Positions 47,341 to 60,663 of a stretch of DNA of 64,000 nucleotides are shown piece after piece. The stretch's first letter is position 1, and each line of letters begins with the position of its first letter. Origin of the DNA: Nannobrachium achirus (Eukaryota; Chordata; Actinopteri; Myctophiformes; Myctophidae); assembly GCA_963921795.1 (NCBI GenBank), contig OY997645.1:23233918-23297917 (forward strand), in the 5' to 3' direction. A program made the translations under genes and the position numbers. Below the pieces are notes generated by a model. The model worked only from the letters and a program-made list of their open reading frames with translations, made no database searches and had not been told where the DNA came from.

Positions 47341-47756
47341 TGCAGTGAAACAAGAGTCAGTAAGGAGGCTATCGTAATGGTGGCCATATTAATTACTTGT
47401 GCAAGCAGGGCGTGCAAGTACTGTAATCGCCTGGGTATGTATGTAGGTGACTGGGTTTTTTGAAGACCGTAGCCCTGAAACGGCTGGGATTATGGGAATG
47501 TACGTATGTAGGTGACACCTACAGCCAATGAGGGGCCAGCATTCCTGGTGATGATGTCAGCAGAGTTTGGTATATAAGAGCGCATGTAGGCCATGTGTGG
47601 CCTGCTTGAGAGTGAGGCGCAAGTTGGCACCTCGACAGAGTGCAGTTCTAGTTATTGTTGTTTCTATAGACTTCTACACATAGCCTTCAACAATGAACCG
47701 AAATGCATGTCAAAAGCGTTACTATGGTGCTGAGCATCAAACAAGCAAGTTTTCTT

Positions 47757-47762
47757 TTCTTT

Positions 47763-47804
<42 letters not shown>
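47757..47804 (+). repeat. (TTTC)n microsatellite
   Basis: Tetranucleotide array. Confidence 0.95.
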
Positions 47805-47805
<1 letters not shown>

Positions 47806-48405
47806 GTCAATCAAATTCTTAATTTGGCCCTTGATTATGCTCTGGTCCACTGGCTAATGGCTTAGACAAAAATTGGCCGTAGGCCAAACTTACTTGCCAA
47901 CCCCTGTTCTACACCCATCCCTGATTCACCACAACATGCTTCTGTTGTGACACACAGTCTTGACTTGTACATAATCCGCCTATACAGTGACTAAACTTAA
48001 CCTTTTGCCAGCCAATAGCTAGCTATGAATCATCTCTCAGATTCATTCTTTTCCTTGTATGAGAATGTTTCTTCAAGCCATGGCTCAGAACACAAACTGG
48101 ATCACTTGACTCTATTTGTTTTTTTTGGCAGATCACCACATAACAACGGTCAGTTTTGTGAAGTTAGCGTATACTGTAAGTCCACTGTTGGAGCCTAATT
48201 TGTGGTAGGGTTAGTTTAAGGGCTGGTGTCAGATGGAAGAGTAGACCTGTGGTTAGCTCTTCATTTCACTTCCTGATCCTGCTGGCTTGCGATTGCGAAA
48301 GGATCTGACTGCAATCAGACTGTGTCCCAATTAAAATTACCCTGCTGTTCACCACGATCACACCACTCCTCTATACCCTCTCCTACCCCTCCCAGCTTTT
48401 ATTCT

Positions 48406-48412
<7 letters not shown>

Positions 48413-48458
<46 letters not shown>
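48413..48458 (+). repeat. (CT)n microsatellite
   Basis: Perfect array. Confidence 0.95.
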
Positions 48459-48464
<6 letters not shown>

Positions 48465-48679
48465 CCTCTCTTCTTTCTCCCTTAGAAGGCCCCCGTCTTC
48501 TGCTAAGCCCTTGAGGCTGAGCTAGTGATTACAAAAAAGAGAGAATGATGAAAGGCAGAGAAGTAAAGAGAAACAACTTTCTGAGACAATCCAAACCATT
48601 CTCCTTGCTAATGTGTAGCTAATGTGTAGGTATAGAGAGAAATGCAGCGAGTGGAAATGGGTGTTTGAACTATTCAGAC

Positions 48680-48710
<31 letters not shown>

Positions 48711-48711
48711 A
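48680..48711 (+). repeat. (GAAA)n microsatellite
   Basis: Tetranucleotide array. Confidence 0.93.
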
Positions 48712-51228
48712 GAAAAGTGCCCTCACCCATTTCCTGTTCTGGGGTTCTTGACTGGGTGGTGCTGGGAGAACACGGGCACCCTGTGGGAGGGGTAGCGTAT
48801 GGGTGTTTGTGTGAGTGAGGCAGGCGTACGTGCAGTGCGGTGAGTTAGCTCTGGTAGAGGTGGTGAAAAAAAAGAACAGGATGCACAGCCCATGAGGAAT
48901 GTGTACGCCCCAGTGGTACGTCTGCAAATCTCATCCCTCCCACCCTGCTCGCTCTCTCGCTCTCTCTCTCTCTCTCTCTTTCCATTTCCCTGTGCCCCCA
49001 CTTTTCTCTGTCTTTCCTCTCATCTTCCATTGCTATCTCTCTTTGTGCTTTTCTCTCTTTCTCCTCTTCTCTCTCGCCTCTCTGTCTCCCTGCTCTCTCC
49101 TTCCCCTCTCTCTCTCTCTTTCTCCGTCTCTCTTTCTAGACAGGCCAATTACATAAGCAAAGAGAGATAGAGGCTGAGATAGAAAGAGTGAAAAGGGAGA
49201 GGGGGTGAGAATGAATGAGCGAGAGAGATGAAGGGGAACCAAGAGCCTTTGGGACTGGGACATAAAGAAAAACTAAAATGGGGTCAGAGATGGTTGTCAA
49301 AGTGAAACAGAGGTGGACCAAGGAATAGAATGATAGGAGTGAAGGAAAACCAGTGAATGAGGAAGAGAGTAGGATGCTATCTTACCATCTCTCCCCTCTC
49401 GTCTCTCTCTATCTCATTTCGTCAGAATGACTTGAGCTGAGGGAAGCAGTGATTGGACAGTTAAGTGTGATGCATCAGTCTGCACCCTAAAAGGAGCGGT
49501 GCTATGCTATTCCCATGGACTGAAAATACCAACTGTAGTAAAAAACAAGACCAGGTCAACCTGGTTGTGCCAGACCCCCTGTCTGTCATCATCATTTATG
49601 ACATCATGCCTTTTGTAGGCATGTCATCATCATGTCATCATCATATATACCCTTTATATAGAAAACCCGGACAGACCGACATTTGCTTATGTAGGCCTAC
49701 CCATTTCATGGGTCTGGCAATAAAGGAAACGATTTCACTACTCATCAAAACCAAGGCTGTTTTGTGTCGTTAAAGGACTATTCTCCACAGTAGGAAATGT
49801 CGTCTTTATTTATTCACGTGCGCCCTCTACAAATCTGATCAATGGTCATTTATATTGATAAGATCCGTAGAGGGCACAGGTGAATAATTCAAATCATTTC
49901 CGTCTGGTGGACATATTGAACTTTCTGTCGCGTGTAAAAGTGTATTATACAGAGGTGTTGGGGTCCTAGACGTTTCCTAGCATGGAGATTAGCCTTTCAA
50001 CAACACAAAACAGCCTTCATGGTTTCAATGAGTAGCAAAATAGTTTTCTTTATTTTTACTACAGTTGGAGACCTCGCATGGTAATGGAAATTTTCAGCAT
50101 GGGAGGAGCGTTAGAGAGAGAGAGAGCTGAGCTAAAGTCGCACAACTGAACGCTCGGCCCTGCACAGAGCTGTTTGACCAAGGGGCAGCGAGTGGAGGCG
50201 TGTAATATGCTATTGCCAACCACTCACAGAAGGATTCAGCATGTACGGGTTCATCCGTGATATGGTATGGCCCCCTACACACACACTTTGTCATCAGGTT
50301 CACCAGGCGATTCACTAAAGCGGAGATATTGAACAAAGGAAATCAACGCTAGCTATATTCCTGTAGAACTGTTATTGATGAAACTGGCATCTCTTCTCTC
50401 GTGTCAGATCATACCCCCTTACTAATAGAGCCTTTTCTGATGCATTTTCCCCTCACTCATTTTCATCCGCATTCTTCCGCGGTAAAACTCCCTTTCCACT
50501 CTAGTTGGTTCTTGTCTCTCTCCCTTCCCTTCCACCCCAATCCACCCACCGCACCCCACCCCCTGTTCCTTTCCCAGTATACAACAGCTGCTCTCCATTC
50601 ATCCTGATTATCCTGGAGAGCAGAGCAGAGCCGACTGAGCACTAAAACAGAACAGGACACGCTGCACTTTATTTACTGTGCCGCGTGCTGCTTAGCTCTC
50701 GTTAGCTAACTAGCTACAGCCGGGGGCCTACATTCCAGGCCTCTGCAGTCAGATTGAGGACCAGGCTCGGATAACTGGTGGCAGGCAGGGTGGCAGTCAG
50801 AACCCTGAGGGGGGAGGAGGGGCTGTGACACAGTTGAAAGTTGTACAGTGGTAGACAGTAGCTAAAGTTCCTTTAATATATTAATTTTTGGACAATTATG
50901 ACTTTCACTCCACTACATTTTGAAGACAAATACAACTTTTGACTCAACTACAGCTCTCACAATGAGTCGCATTGCGACGTGCAACCAGTACCTATCTTTA
51001 TTTTGACTCAAGTACTGGGGTTGAGTTCTTTCTCCACCACTGGATTCAATCAACAGACATGTGTATCCCGCCATGTTTCCCTTCCACCACGTGGCTACTC
51101 ATTTGATCTCACTCTGGAGAGAAAGTACCAGTCAATGCCTTAAACGCACATTTAAACTAATGTCTCAGCTTATCCATGCTAGGTACACACAGGGTACACC
51201 GTGAGCCGTGTTCTTTAGCCACAGAAAG

Positions 51229-51230
<2 letters not shown>

Positions 51231-51282
<52 letters not shown>
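51231..51282 (+). repeat. (CA)n microsatellite
   Basis: Perfect array. Confidence 0.96.
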
Positions 51283-51285
<3 letters not shown>

Positions 51286-51339
51286 CACAATATATATTAC
51301 AGTAATTAAGAGCATAGCATATTAAAATCTATATGGAGC

Positions 51340-51700
51340 AACGTATGTGTGTGCCAGCATCTGTCAAATAAGAGGTATTGAAGGGATGTTAAACAGTCCA
51401 ACGTCCTTGGGCGGTGAGAAGGTGGGGTTGAGGGGGTGGCAGCAGTCTAGGACTGTAGAAGGCATCCGACCTATACATTCAGTTGTCAATAGAGGTAGGT
51501 AGTAGGCACAAAGCTAGCTGAACCTCTTTTTGTAAAGGGTGAGGCTCTAGTCTGTATCGACGGCCTGAGGGCAGGAGACTATAATGAGCATGAAGGGTGT
51601 GTGCGTGCCATCCCCAGCTATTTGAGAGGCCATCTTTACTGTCCGTTTTTGTGGATACTGCTGAGGCTCCTGGTCCCTCCCAATGCTCTTATCTAACCAC
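51340..51700 (-). pseudogene. Possible LINE 3'-end relic
   Basis: The minus strand encodes a broken stretch resembling the C-terminal tail of fish LINEs (SCPQAVDT, TLYKKRFS, with stops) after a Ser-His-rich approach. Only the general pattern supports this. Confidence 0.35.
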
Positions 51701-52913
51701 TGATTTTTACAACCCTGTTAAGAAACTCATTAAATGCTAATCCCGCGTATACTCGCTAAATATTTACCGATGTCCGCTGTGCTGATCCCGGGTATACACG
51801 CGATATATACTGCATATACAGTAAAGTCGATTAGCCTTACCTTGCGGTCCCAGCTATCCATTGTGCATCGGTAATGGCCACGATTTGTTTACAACGCACC
51901 TCCGTGTGCATGCGAAGTGACGCTGCTCCATAGAAATCCATTGATCTTGCAATCTTTAGTCTTCATTTACTTGAAAAAATACATTTTGATCTCAAGGTTG
52001 GCATATTTCCAGCTAAATCTGCAATCGTGTGGCGGCCGCCATGACACTTTCACGTCAACACACTTTTCCGGGACTAGATCCAGGTCAGAGTTGAAAAAAG
52101 TAAAGTGACCAAAAATGAGACAAAATGCCGGCGCTCTGTGCAATTTAACCCTTCAAAGTAAGAGGCGCTAAATGAGTTGTTAAGAGGTTTCAGGTTGACA
52201 GCTCGCATCACGCCAAACCATGCTGTGATGTTGAAGGTCACATACTCATACATACTGCATGCTCCATGTACCTGCCTAAAACCTGGGTTAAAGATCTACC
52301 TCTATTGCATTACATGCACTAGGAAACACTGCTGCATACGACACAGAAGCTACAGACACTCTGCGGTACATGTCATGATGAGGGCCATCCTGGTACTTAT
52401 AGGAACCAGCTAACAGGCTAGCATTCCTACCAGAAAGGTATAATTTAAGATCCGTAGTATAACCCTTAAATAGTTACACATATTTTTCTACATATTTTGT
52501 TTCTTCTGGGTATTGTGTTTTATGCCTGGCAGTGTGAGCTAAATGTACTATTTTGGACATACTTGTATTCATGGCAACTCTGCAATTGCTGCAATACTGT
52601 GGCAAACGTTGCACTGTTGCCAGTTTTCTATCAATTTATATACATGGTATTAGGCCTATACGGCATATAGGATATGGTTAGGGTTAGTATGTAGTACTAG
52701 GCAGTATATCAGGGGACCTTACTAGATCAGTAGATTAGCTGAAGTTGGCTAGCATTCGGTTGTCAGTCTGGATCTGTCATTTGCCTCTGCAGAATTTGCT
52801 GCATGTTTGTTGGTTTTTCCCTTTCCCCTGTAACCTTGGCAACTGGCCCTGGGGCTTCACGGTCCCCAATCATCTGATATTGTTTTGGCAGCCATGCTGT
52901 CCAGCCTAATTGT

Positions 52914-52994
<81 letters not shown>
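52914..52994 (+). repeat. (CA)n microsatellite
   Basis: Perfect array followed by a short second one to 53030. Confidence 0.97.
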
Positions 52995-52996
<2 letters not shown>

Positions 52997-53411
52997 TGTG
53001 ACACACACACACACAGACACACAGGCACACTCATGGCCAGCCGTGCATGCACACAGACACAAATTGTACTTTGATTTGACGAGGTGCTATACAGGGGGTA
53101 CAGGATACAGGATATTGGTGGGCTCAGGGCTGGTCTCCAAAGTCTGGTATATATCATACACACACCCTAAATATGATCAAGAGAGGGAGAAGGAGAAAGA
53201 GAGAGAGAAATGCCAGATCTTCAGAAACAGAGCCTAGTGTTCACCAAGGACAGGTTGGTCTGTTCTGTTCTGTTTCATTCTCCTATCTGTAAAGGTCCTT
53301 GCTGTCCCTGTGCCAAACTCATTTTGTACAGAAGGAACAGAGGGACTCTGGAAGACGTGGTCCATGGGCTATTTATGCCAACTAAGGCTGTTTGTGATCA
53401 ATACGTCTGCA

Positions 53412-53642
53412 TGGGGCGGCCTTAGCTGAGTGGTTATTGAGCCCGCCTGGGGAGCCAGAGTGCCTGGTTGTCCCAGGTACGATTCTAGGCCAGGCCAACA
53501 ATGTGGATGTGTGTCCCTGAGCAAGACTCTTATAACCCTTAATTGCTCCCAGAGTGCCGTAGAATCCAGTGGCTGCTCAATGCTCTTAGCTCTTATTGGA
53601 TGGGTAAATGCAGAGGATGAATTTCACCTATATGTAGAATAT
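53412..53642 (+). mobile_element. tRNA-derived SINE, diverged
   Basis: GGGGCGGCCTTAGCTGAGTG is a tRNA-like 5' end with an A-box (TAGCTGAGTGGTT). A degraded B-box (GGTACGATTCT) follows at about 53475. The body CCCTGAGCAAGACTC ... TTAATTGCTCCCAGAG and the end GATGGGTAAATGCAGAGGAT are typical of a widespread fish SINE. It runs directly into the MITE at 53645. Confidence 0.68.
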
Positions 53643-53644
53643 TT

Positions 53645-53995
53645 CACAATTATTACATAATCGTGATTATTTTTCATAATCGTCATAATCGTTTCCATGT
53701 TGAAAAATGTTCATTTAAAAAAAAAGTCAAAGATAGTGGAAAGTAGACGCGCTGTGAGCTTGTAGATCGGCTATTTCCACTATCAATGATATTTTTGAAG
53801 TATAAAGTTGTCAAATATGTCAGTAATTTCTTTGTATATTTAGGTTATGTGTCTTATCTACCATGTGCAACTTCAAAGCCTAAAAGCCAAACAGAAATGT
53901 AATTGTCAACGACAAAAACACAATTAAATCATTAATCGCAATTATTTGAGTGACAATTAATCGTCATGTAAAATGTCATAATCGTGACAGCCCTA
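53645..53995 (-). mobile_element. hAT-type MITE, family TAGGGCTGTCACGATTAT, reversed, left end trimmed
   Basis: The right end is ATCGTGACAGCCCTA. The left end lacks the first nine bases (starts CACAATTATTACATAATCG), so no target duplication can be checked. Palindrome remnant at 53732-53784. Confidence 0.85.
53732..53784 (+). repeat. Palindrome copy, left arm shortened
   Basis: GATAGTGGAAAGTAGACGCG, CTGTGAGCTTGTAGATCGG, CTATTTCCACTATC; the outer flanks still pair. Confidence 0.85.
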
Positions 53996-54497
53996 CCTAC
54001 AGTATATGTATACATGTAATGTGACAAAAAACAATGACAAAGGCAATGCATACAGGTAGGTAGGTACTGTAGACAGACAGACAGACATTTCATTCAGTTT
54101 TTTTTTATTATTGGAACATTTTACACTATCATCTCTCAACTGTTAGAGGACAGGAGGATTTGCAACATGTTTTTGAATCTGTATCTATCCACAGACAGTT
54201 ACATAAAGCCCATCAGCCTCCAGCCACCGCTTGGCGTGTAAGAACAGGTGGGAGTCCTGTGGGCGGCATTTCCCTCGTGAGGTGAGAGGAAAATAAAGCA
54301 GAGGATGATGTCATCACTGCGCTTCTCGTGTCCTCGCTCTTTGCTGCATCAGTGTGAGTCAGTGGCTGACAAACTACTCAACCCACCAGTACTTCAGTCA
54401 AAGTACAGACACTCCTGGTCAAATATGACTCAACTACAAGCGAAAGTTTCTCTGTAAAATGTGTACTTTAGGTTAAAGAGTTGGAGTACTTGCTTAA

Positions 54498-54788
54498 AGG
54501 GGGCGTGACACGGCCAAAACAGCTAATTATGGCTATCAAATTAGCAATTTTTTTTAATGATGTCATGTACCCCCATGTTAAATTATCCAATCAAATTATG
54601 CAGTACAATCAACAGCCTATCACTGGGGGCTCTGTGTTGCTGCCGACAGGCCCATACAGCTACTGTTGATGGGCCTGTCGGCAGCAACAGCCGGCTCCAC
54701 CCCCTTTCCAAACCGTTTCAACAAAGACCACGTGACCTACTGTACCATAATGTTAAATAAATAAATTTCGGCCGGTGTCATCACTCCT
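54498..54788 (+). mobile_element. MITE flanked by TTAA with central 20-bp hairpin (piggyBac-like)
   Basis: AGGGGGCGTGACACGGCC at the left and GGCCGGTGTCATCACTCCT at the right, with TTAA at 54494-54497 and 54789-54792. The centre has a perfect inverted repeat GTTGCTGCCGACAGGCCCAT (54636-54655, 54669-54688). Confidence 0.78.
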
Positions 54789-55556
54789 TTAAGAAAATGC
54801 TCAAGTATTCAAAGGTAAAATTAACCCCCCCCCCCCCCCCAAAAAAAAGAAAGAAACCCAGACATTTTCAAATAACTAGAGTTCAGGCAGCGACGCGGCA
54901 CTCACACCTACGTTGCACCTCCGATCCGACCAATATGTCTGAGTCATAGTGTCAAGGGCTTTGTCGAGTACCCGATGTACCAGTCTGTCTGTGTCCCTTT
55001 TGTGCCCATAGTGATCTCTAGGCCTATTTCTTACTGTCCACCTAACTACTTGATGGCGGGCACCACTCCCTCGAGTCCTTGCGTACCGAGTTTGTCCCAT
55101 ATATACACAAGCATGACCAAATAAGGGCATAGCGGTCAGATCTGTGGCTCTGGACAACTGGATCTCTGTATCTGTCAGTCCTTGTCCCTTTTATTCCCAT
55201 ACATGGAGACTGCTGATGTCATCATCAAGTCAAGTCAATGTATTTATAAAGCACATTTAAAAACAACATGAGAAAACAGTAAAAACAAATTCAAAGCAAA
55301 ACAATAGAAACGTTGTAAACCTTTTAAAACATTACGTACAAATGTATCCAAAAATACAAATACTCAAGTAAAGTACAAATACTCAAAAGATTACTTAAGT
55401 AAATGTACTCAGTTACTTTCCCCTGACTGGTGGAAGTCCATTCTCTGCTCTGAGGGCTGACGAAAAGAGAATTGTCAGCCAGTTGTCAAGGTAACAAGGG
55501 AGCCAAGGTCACACACAATACCTGTGTGTATGTGTGTGTGTGCGCGTGCGTGCGTG

Positions 55557-55557
<1 letters not shown>

Positions 55558-55642
<85 letters not shown>
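55558..55642 (+). repeat. (GT)n microsatellite
   Basis: Perfect array preceded by GCGTGCGTGCGTGCGTT. Confidence 0.97.
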
Positions 55643-55643
<1 letters not shown>

Positions 55644-56257
55644 AAGCGAGCGCACACATGTGATATGCTCATGTCTGTATGTTAGTCACTGGAGTTGTGT
55701 GTGACATGTTCCTTGGCTGACATTGAGGAACATTTCACGACTTGACATGAATGAGTGGGATTGTAAGGAATCACAAGCGCTCCTCGTACAGTGCTGCGTG
55801 GTGGGGACACGTCACGCTGCTCGTGTCCTACTTTACATAAACTTTCAAAACAATCGATTTGTTCCACCGCGAACAGTTTCACTCCAGAAAACTGCACACC
55901 ACGACAGACTTCCTGTTCCTGTTCACATTCAGTTGGCCTATACCCAGGCTGCGTAGGCAGTGTGATTTGCTGTAACGGACTACCTTCATTCAGTGATTCT
56001 CAACCTTTTACATTTTAAGGACCCCCAGTTTCATACGCGTTTCGCCACGGACCTCCATTTCAAAACACACGTGGGATCCCAATCTGCACTTCATAATCCT
56101 TCAATTTAACTCTGGAGTGTGCAAAATGGAACCATATGGAAACCATGTCTGTACATTTTCTGGGTTGCACATATGCAGTAGTAGGCTACTAAACTAATCA
56201 GCCATCATTAGCATGTTAGCAACAATGATCTGTATGGGAGCCATTGGGGTAGCCTGA

Positions 56258-57001
56258 AGGCCTGTCCATACTTTGACCGAAACCGCCGTTTTCGGTCAAA
56301 AGGTCCTTTTCAACTATAAAATGTAATTCCTCGAAAGTTCAGGAATGCTTTTTCTCCGAACAATAGTTCTGAAATTTGCACAACGAGATGTTGTCACTCG
56401 CCGAAATCAGGTTCGGTGAAACGGCAAACGTGATTGGTCGGTTGGACCCCCCCCCCCCCCCCCTCCCGCTACTGTACACTGGAAAGCCTGGTGACGCGAG
56501 GCTACTGTACATTGCTTTTGTTTTTGCTTTGCAACCCGCGAAAACTACTATAACTGTGTGTCGGTGCATGCTCAATGAGCGGCGCGACACGACGCAGAAG
56601 GTCGTCAAAACGACTGGCAGACATTCTCATTATTTCAAAATGTTTCTCCTCGTCCATGCCCCTCATCCCCTGAACGAGAGTCTGATACAGGCCATCCCGG
56701 GGCCTTGTCGTATTTAGCGGGCGGACATACCACCGACGGCTAGATGTGCTCGCCTCCTCCTCAGCCGCACAAAGCAGGGCAAAATCCTCCTCCTCCTCTG
56801 CCTCCTCTAACATTTCCTCCTCGTCTTCCCCCTCCTGCATAACCTCCACAATACGTGCCACCGCTTCCAACTTCCAACGTGCCAACCCTCCGAACAGGAG
56901 CGAAGTATGAACATCCAACGCTTTTTTTCGGAAAAGATAAAAAATAAAAAAGTTTCTTTTTCAACCGAAAAGTTCGGTTCTGTCGAAGTATGGAGAGGCC
57001 T
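56258..57001 (-). mobile_element. PIF/Harbinger element, 744 bp, internally deleted
   Basis: Ends are AGGCCTGTCCATACTTTGAC and GTCGAAGTATGGAGAGGCCT, flanked by TGA at 56255-56257 and 57002-57004, a three-base duplication as Harbinger elements make. It holds the N-terminal part of the transposase on the minus strand and lacks the rest. Confidence 0.8.
56502..56918 (-). pseudogene. Truncated Harbinger (HARBI1/ALP1-like) transposase, N-terminal part
   Basis: An open frame of about 138 codons. An acidic Glu-rich stretch (EGEDEEEMLEEAEEEEDF) is followed by RRWYVRPLNTTRPRDGLYQT, the hallmark RRWxVRPLN block. FDDLLRRVAPLIEHAPTHS then precedes the nuclease domain in this family. The frame ends soon after, so the whole DDE nuclease domain is missing and the protein cannot cut DNA. 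Confidence 0.82.
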
Positions 57002-58069
57002 TGACACTCTTCATTTCGTTTCAGCTGAGCCTGCGTAGAACTCCCCTGCTCAATGTACACACTTTGCTTTTTCTTCCCTTTCTTCACAGTCCCCCTTGCA
57101 TTTTTCCTCTCCACACCTCCCACATTTCATTCGATATGCATTATTAGGCCACGGATCCACGTTTGATACAAATTTGTAGTTATTTATCTGGAACTCCAAT
57201 CTACATTGTCTAATCCTCAGTGTTTAATTAACTCTGACAGGGTGCGCAAGGACCCGACGTTGAGAAATAGTGGCATATAACAATAGCTATGTTATGAAAG
57301 ATGCCATGCCGGGTTTCTGATGCCCTAGTAGCTGTTCATTTGTATCTTCTCCTACTTTTTTTTCTCTCCCCTTTAGTTGCCTCTGTTCGTCTGTCTCTCT
57401 GTATTTATTTCTCCATCTACAGACAAATCTCCCTCTGTCAGCTTATCCGTGTGAGCCCTAAGATAGTTTTTTTTTTATATGTCTGGGCGTGCCCTGTGCT
57501 CCACATGCAAATGTGGGAAAACATAATGACGGGGCGAGTTCAAGAGAGAAACTCAAAACAAATGCTTAATTAGTAGCTGGGGATTCAAATGGAACCAGCG
57601 ACACAACAACCAACAGTAAACAATTTGGAGAGGGAGAGGCTGAGGGAAATCGGTGGAGCGGGGTGATAAAAATGTCAAGAAGTAAAGATGTGTTAATGTG
57701 AGGAGTTAAATTAATGAATACCAACGTACGTGTGTGTGTGTGTGCTTGTACTTAATACACATGTGCATGAGTGGATGTGTTTGCGTGCCTGTACATACGT
57801 ATGTCTGGACGTATGTGTTAATTAACTTCTCCTACAGCATGCTGTGAGTGTAATTAAAGGAAAATGTATTTGGCACCGCCAAAAAATCTTGCCTAGCTAT
57901 GCAAAAAACACATCAGGCTGCAGTTGCTGCTATGCTCAGCTTTCAAATGTAAATATCACGCTCAAAAGCATTATAATCTGATTTTGGATCAGGATGAATC
58001 AATGACAGATTAAGCTCTTCATTTGCCAGGTGCAAACTAAAACTAGAAATACTGCATGACAGTTGAAAG

Positions 58070-58502
58070 CCTCTACCAAACAGGAGCAGTTTACATCCCA
58101 ACTCATATGTAGTGAAGAATATGAAGGAACTTGTATTTGCAAAATGTAAAGGTTATGCGTTTTCTGAGGTCACAACTGATCCTGACCTGACCAAATTCAA
58201 ATAAGTTCACATTTGTGCCAGATATCAAAAGGAATTCTTCAGATATTGTTTTCATGAGAATGGGAGGGACGAGAACTCACTTTACCTTTGACCTTTGTTC
58301 ACCAAAACCTTCACTTCATAATCTTATCCTGTTACATTTGTGAAATTTAGTCATAATTAGCTGATTAAGTAATGAGTTATGAGGTCACAGAAACCATGAC
58401 CTTTTGCCACCGAATTCAAATTAGTCCAATTGGATGTTTTTGCCAAATTTTAAGAAATTCTCCCAGGGCGTTCCCTGAGTGTTCACGAGAATGGAATGAA
58501 CG

Positions 58503-58575
<73 letters not shown>

Positions 58576-58620
58576 CCTGAAAACAATTCCTCTGGCCAAG
58601 GCTGTGACAGGCAAATAATA
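58070..58620 (+). repeat. Interspersed repeat of two related units, ending in (ACAG)n
   Basis: GAGGTCACAACTGATCCTGA ... TTCATGAGAATGGGAGGGAC and GAGGTCACAGAAACCATGAC ... GTTCACGAGAATGGAATGAA are two versions of one unit. The second leads into (ACAG)n at 58503-58573. This pattern is common in fish genomes; I do not assign a class. Confidence 0.65.
58503..58573 (+). repeat. (ACAG)n microsatellite
   Basis: About 18 perfect tetranucleotide units. Confidence 0.97.
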
Positions 58621-60093
58621 ATACCTCAGATTTATTAAAAGTTTAAAAAAAAAGTTCCTTTACATGGTGAAAATTACAATGTAGAATTGAATTGAATTGA
58701 AGAAGAAAGGAAATTGAAAGAAGAAAGGTAACCTTAGTATATACGCTATCATGGATGTATTCCATTCTAAGTAAAGTGACCTCTCTTTTTTCTTCTGCCA
58801 TACTTTTTTCCTGTATTGCAGTAGGAAGGAAAATGTTCAGTCGCTGGCTTTGTCAGCCCTGCCAGATTAAACAAAAGACCAAACAATATGAGTGGAGAAA
58901 TTAAAACAGCAACTTTGTGTACAAGCAGGCAGCCATGTCCCTCTGCTACACCCTGTAAGATCCCAATCTCACATAGATTTGCCCCCCGGCCTCTGCCAAG
59001 TCCAGTTTGTTCATCGTGATTGTATTTCTCTACAGAGGGATCTTGATTAGACACACACCCCTCCAAAGGGTTGGACCAACTTCTTATCTCATTTTTAGGA
59101 AGTGAGGAAGGAACCATCAACACTGACACACGGGGTGGGCCACTTGCAAAGTGAGTTGTCTGGGTAGTGTTAATGTCTTTGGTTTGTAAGATTTTCCACA
59201 CTAGCTCTATGGCCTGGATTTGAGCTGTTTTACAGAGGGCAATGAATCCACTCATCTCAACTGTTTCCCCCCTTTCCACCCTCTTTTCTTTTTTAATAAA
59301 CTTAAAATAATGAGACAGGTCATGGTGCACCTGGCTCTGAAATCTGGAGAAAACCAATCATTTAATTTTTTCTAAACTTAATTTTTATTTTGTCACATGC
59401 ACACATATTCACAGGGTCAACATTTTACATCATTTTCATCATATTACAGTCCATTTCAATCCTCTGTGGTGTCATTCTTCCGGGTCGTGTATTCAGTCCA
59501 TTTCTCCCATTTTTCAAGACACACCTAGCCTCGGAAACCCATACTTTTATTTTGGCGATAAGACACAACTAAATTTCCATTTATTCTATCGTGTCCAAAT
59601 GAAACAGTTTGACTTCCTTCAAATGTGTATTGTAGGTAAACAAATGTATTTTTACACAACTTGTCATCTGACACTCACCCTTAGCTGTCATTGTGAAACA
59701 TGCTCTTATTTTGAAGGCGCATGTTTGTGCATCATGCGTGCTTGCTTTCGCTCATTTGAAAGTGAATGGCTTTGGGCTGTTGTGTAGCTGTTTACATCGA
59801 TGTTCTCTATGGTTTAACTGGTTAAATGGTTTTAACAGGCTAAGACAGTTGACCCATGCCAGTTGGTTCATTGTTCAATCAGTTCTGAAAGTCAAACTCA
59901 TGAAAACGGAGGTATAGGAGCAGCAGTCATGTGCAACTATAGCAAGACTGACTGTCTATCTGTAATTCTGAATGGCCCAAATTGAAATTGTGCACCAATG
60001 TCTTGCCGACGGCATTACTCCAAGGTCATTGAAGGCAAATTAAGAACGGGGGCACAAGAAGGTGAGTCATTATAATCTATTATTATATACTAG

Positions 60094-60094
<1 letters not shown>

Positions 60095-60171
<77 letters not shown>
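60095..60171 (+). repeat. (GT)n microsatellite
   Basis: Perfect array followed by GCGTGCGTGCATGCGTG. Confidence 0.97.
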
Positions 60172-60175
<4 letters not shown>

Positions 60176-60663
60176 CGTGCATGCGTGTGTGTGTGTACAT
60201 GCCTCCATTATTTCAATGGTTTTGTGATATAAAAGTGTATCATAATATGAAACGATATTATGAAAATGTGAGTTGTTTAACCTGCAGTGCAGGTTAAACA
60301 GGGTGGGGGGGACATGTGCGTGTGTATGGATTTCATAATAGCAACTAGGTGTTAATTTAAGGCAGGTGTTTGGCATCACAGTTTCGTCATGTGTGATGAA
60401 ATGCTGCTGTGATGACATCAGTGGTGCCTACTCAGGTTTTGTAGATAGTTAATCACTATAGCATTGCGAGATCTGCTTTAATGTTCAGCTAAAATAACTG
60501 TTTTGCAATAATATTATTCACGTTTAGCAAAGTAACTAGAACATAATATGTTACTGGACTATAATTGTACTGGAGTACAAATTACAATATTTGCCAATAT
60601 TTGAGTAGAATAACTAAATGTAAACAAGTCAAGTAAAAACACCAAAAAAAATTATACGAGCAC

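Noticed and set aside
53412-53485. A functional tRNA gene
   Set aside because: The B-box is damaged, the acceptor stem does not close, and the sequence continues into a SINE body.
54876-55157. 93-codon minus-strand frame rich in Arg
   Set aside because: No family motif was recognised and there are no splice or poly(A) signals around it; the length is within chance expectation for 64 kb.
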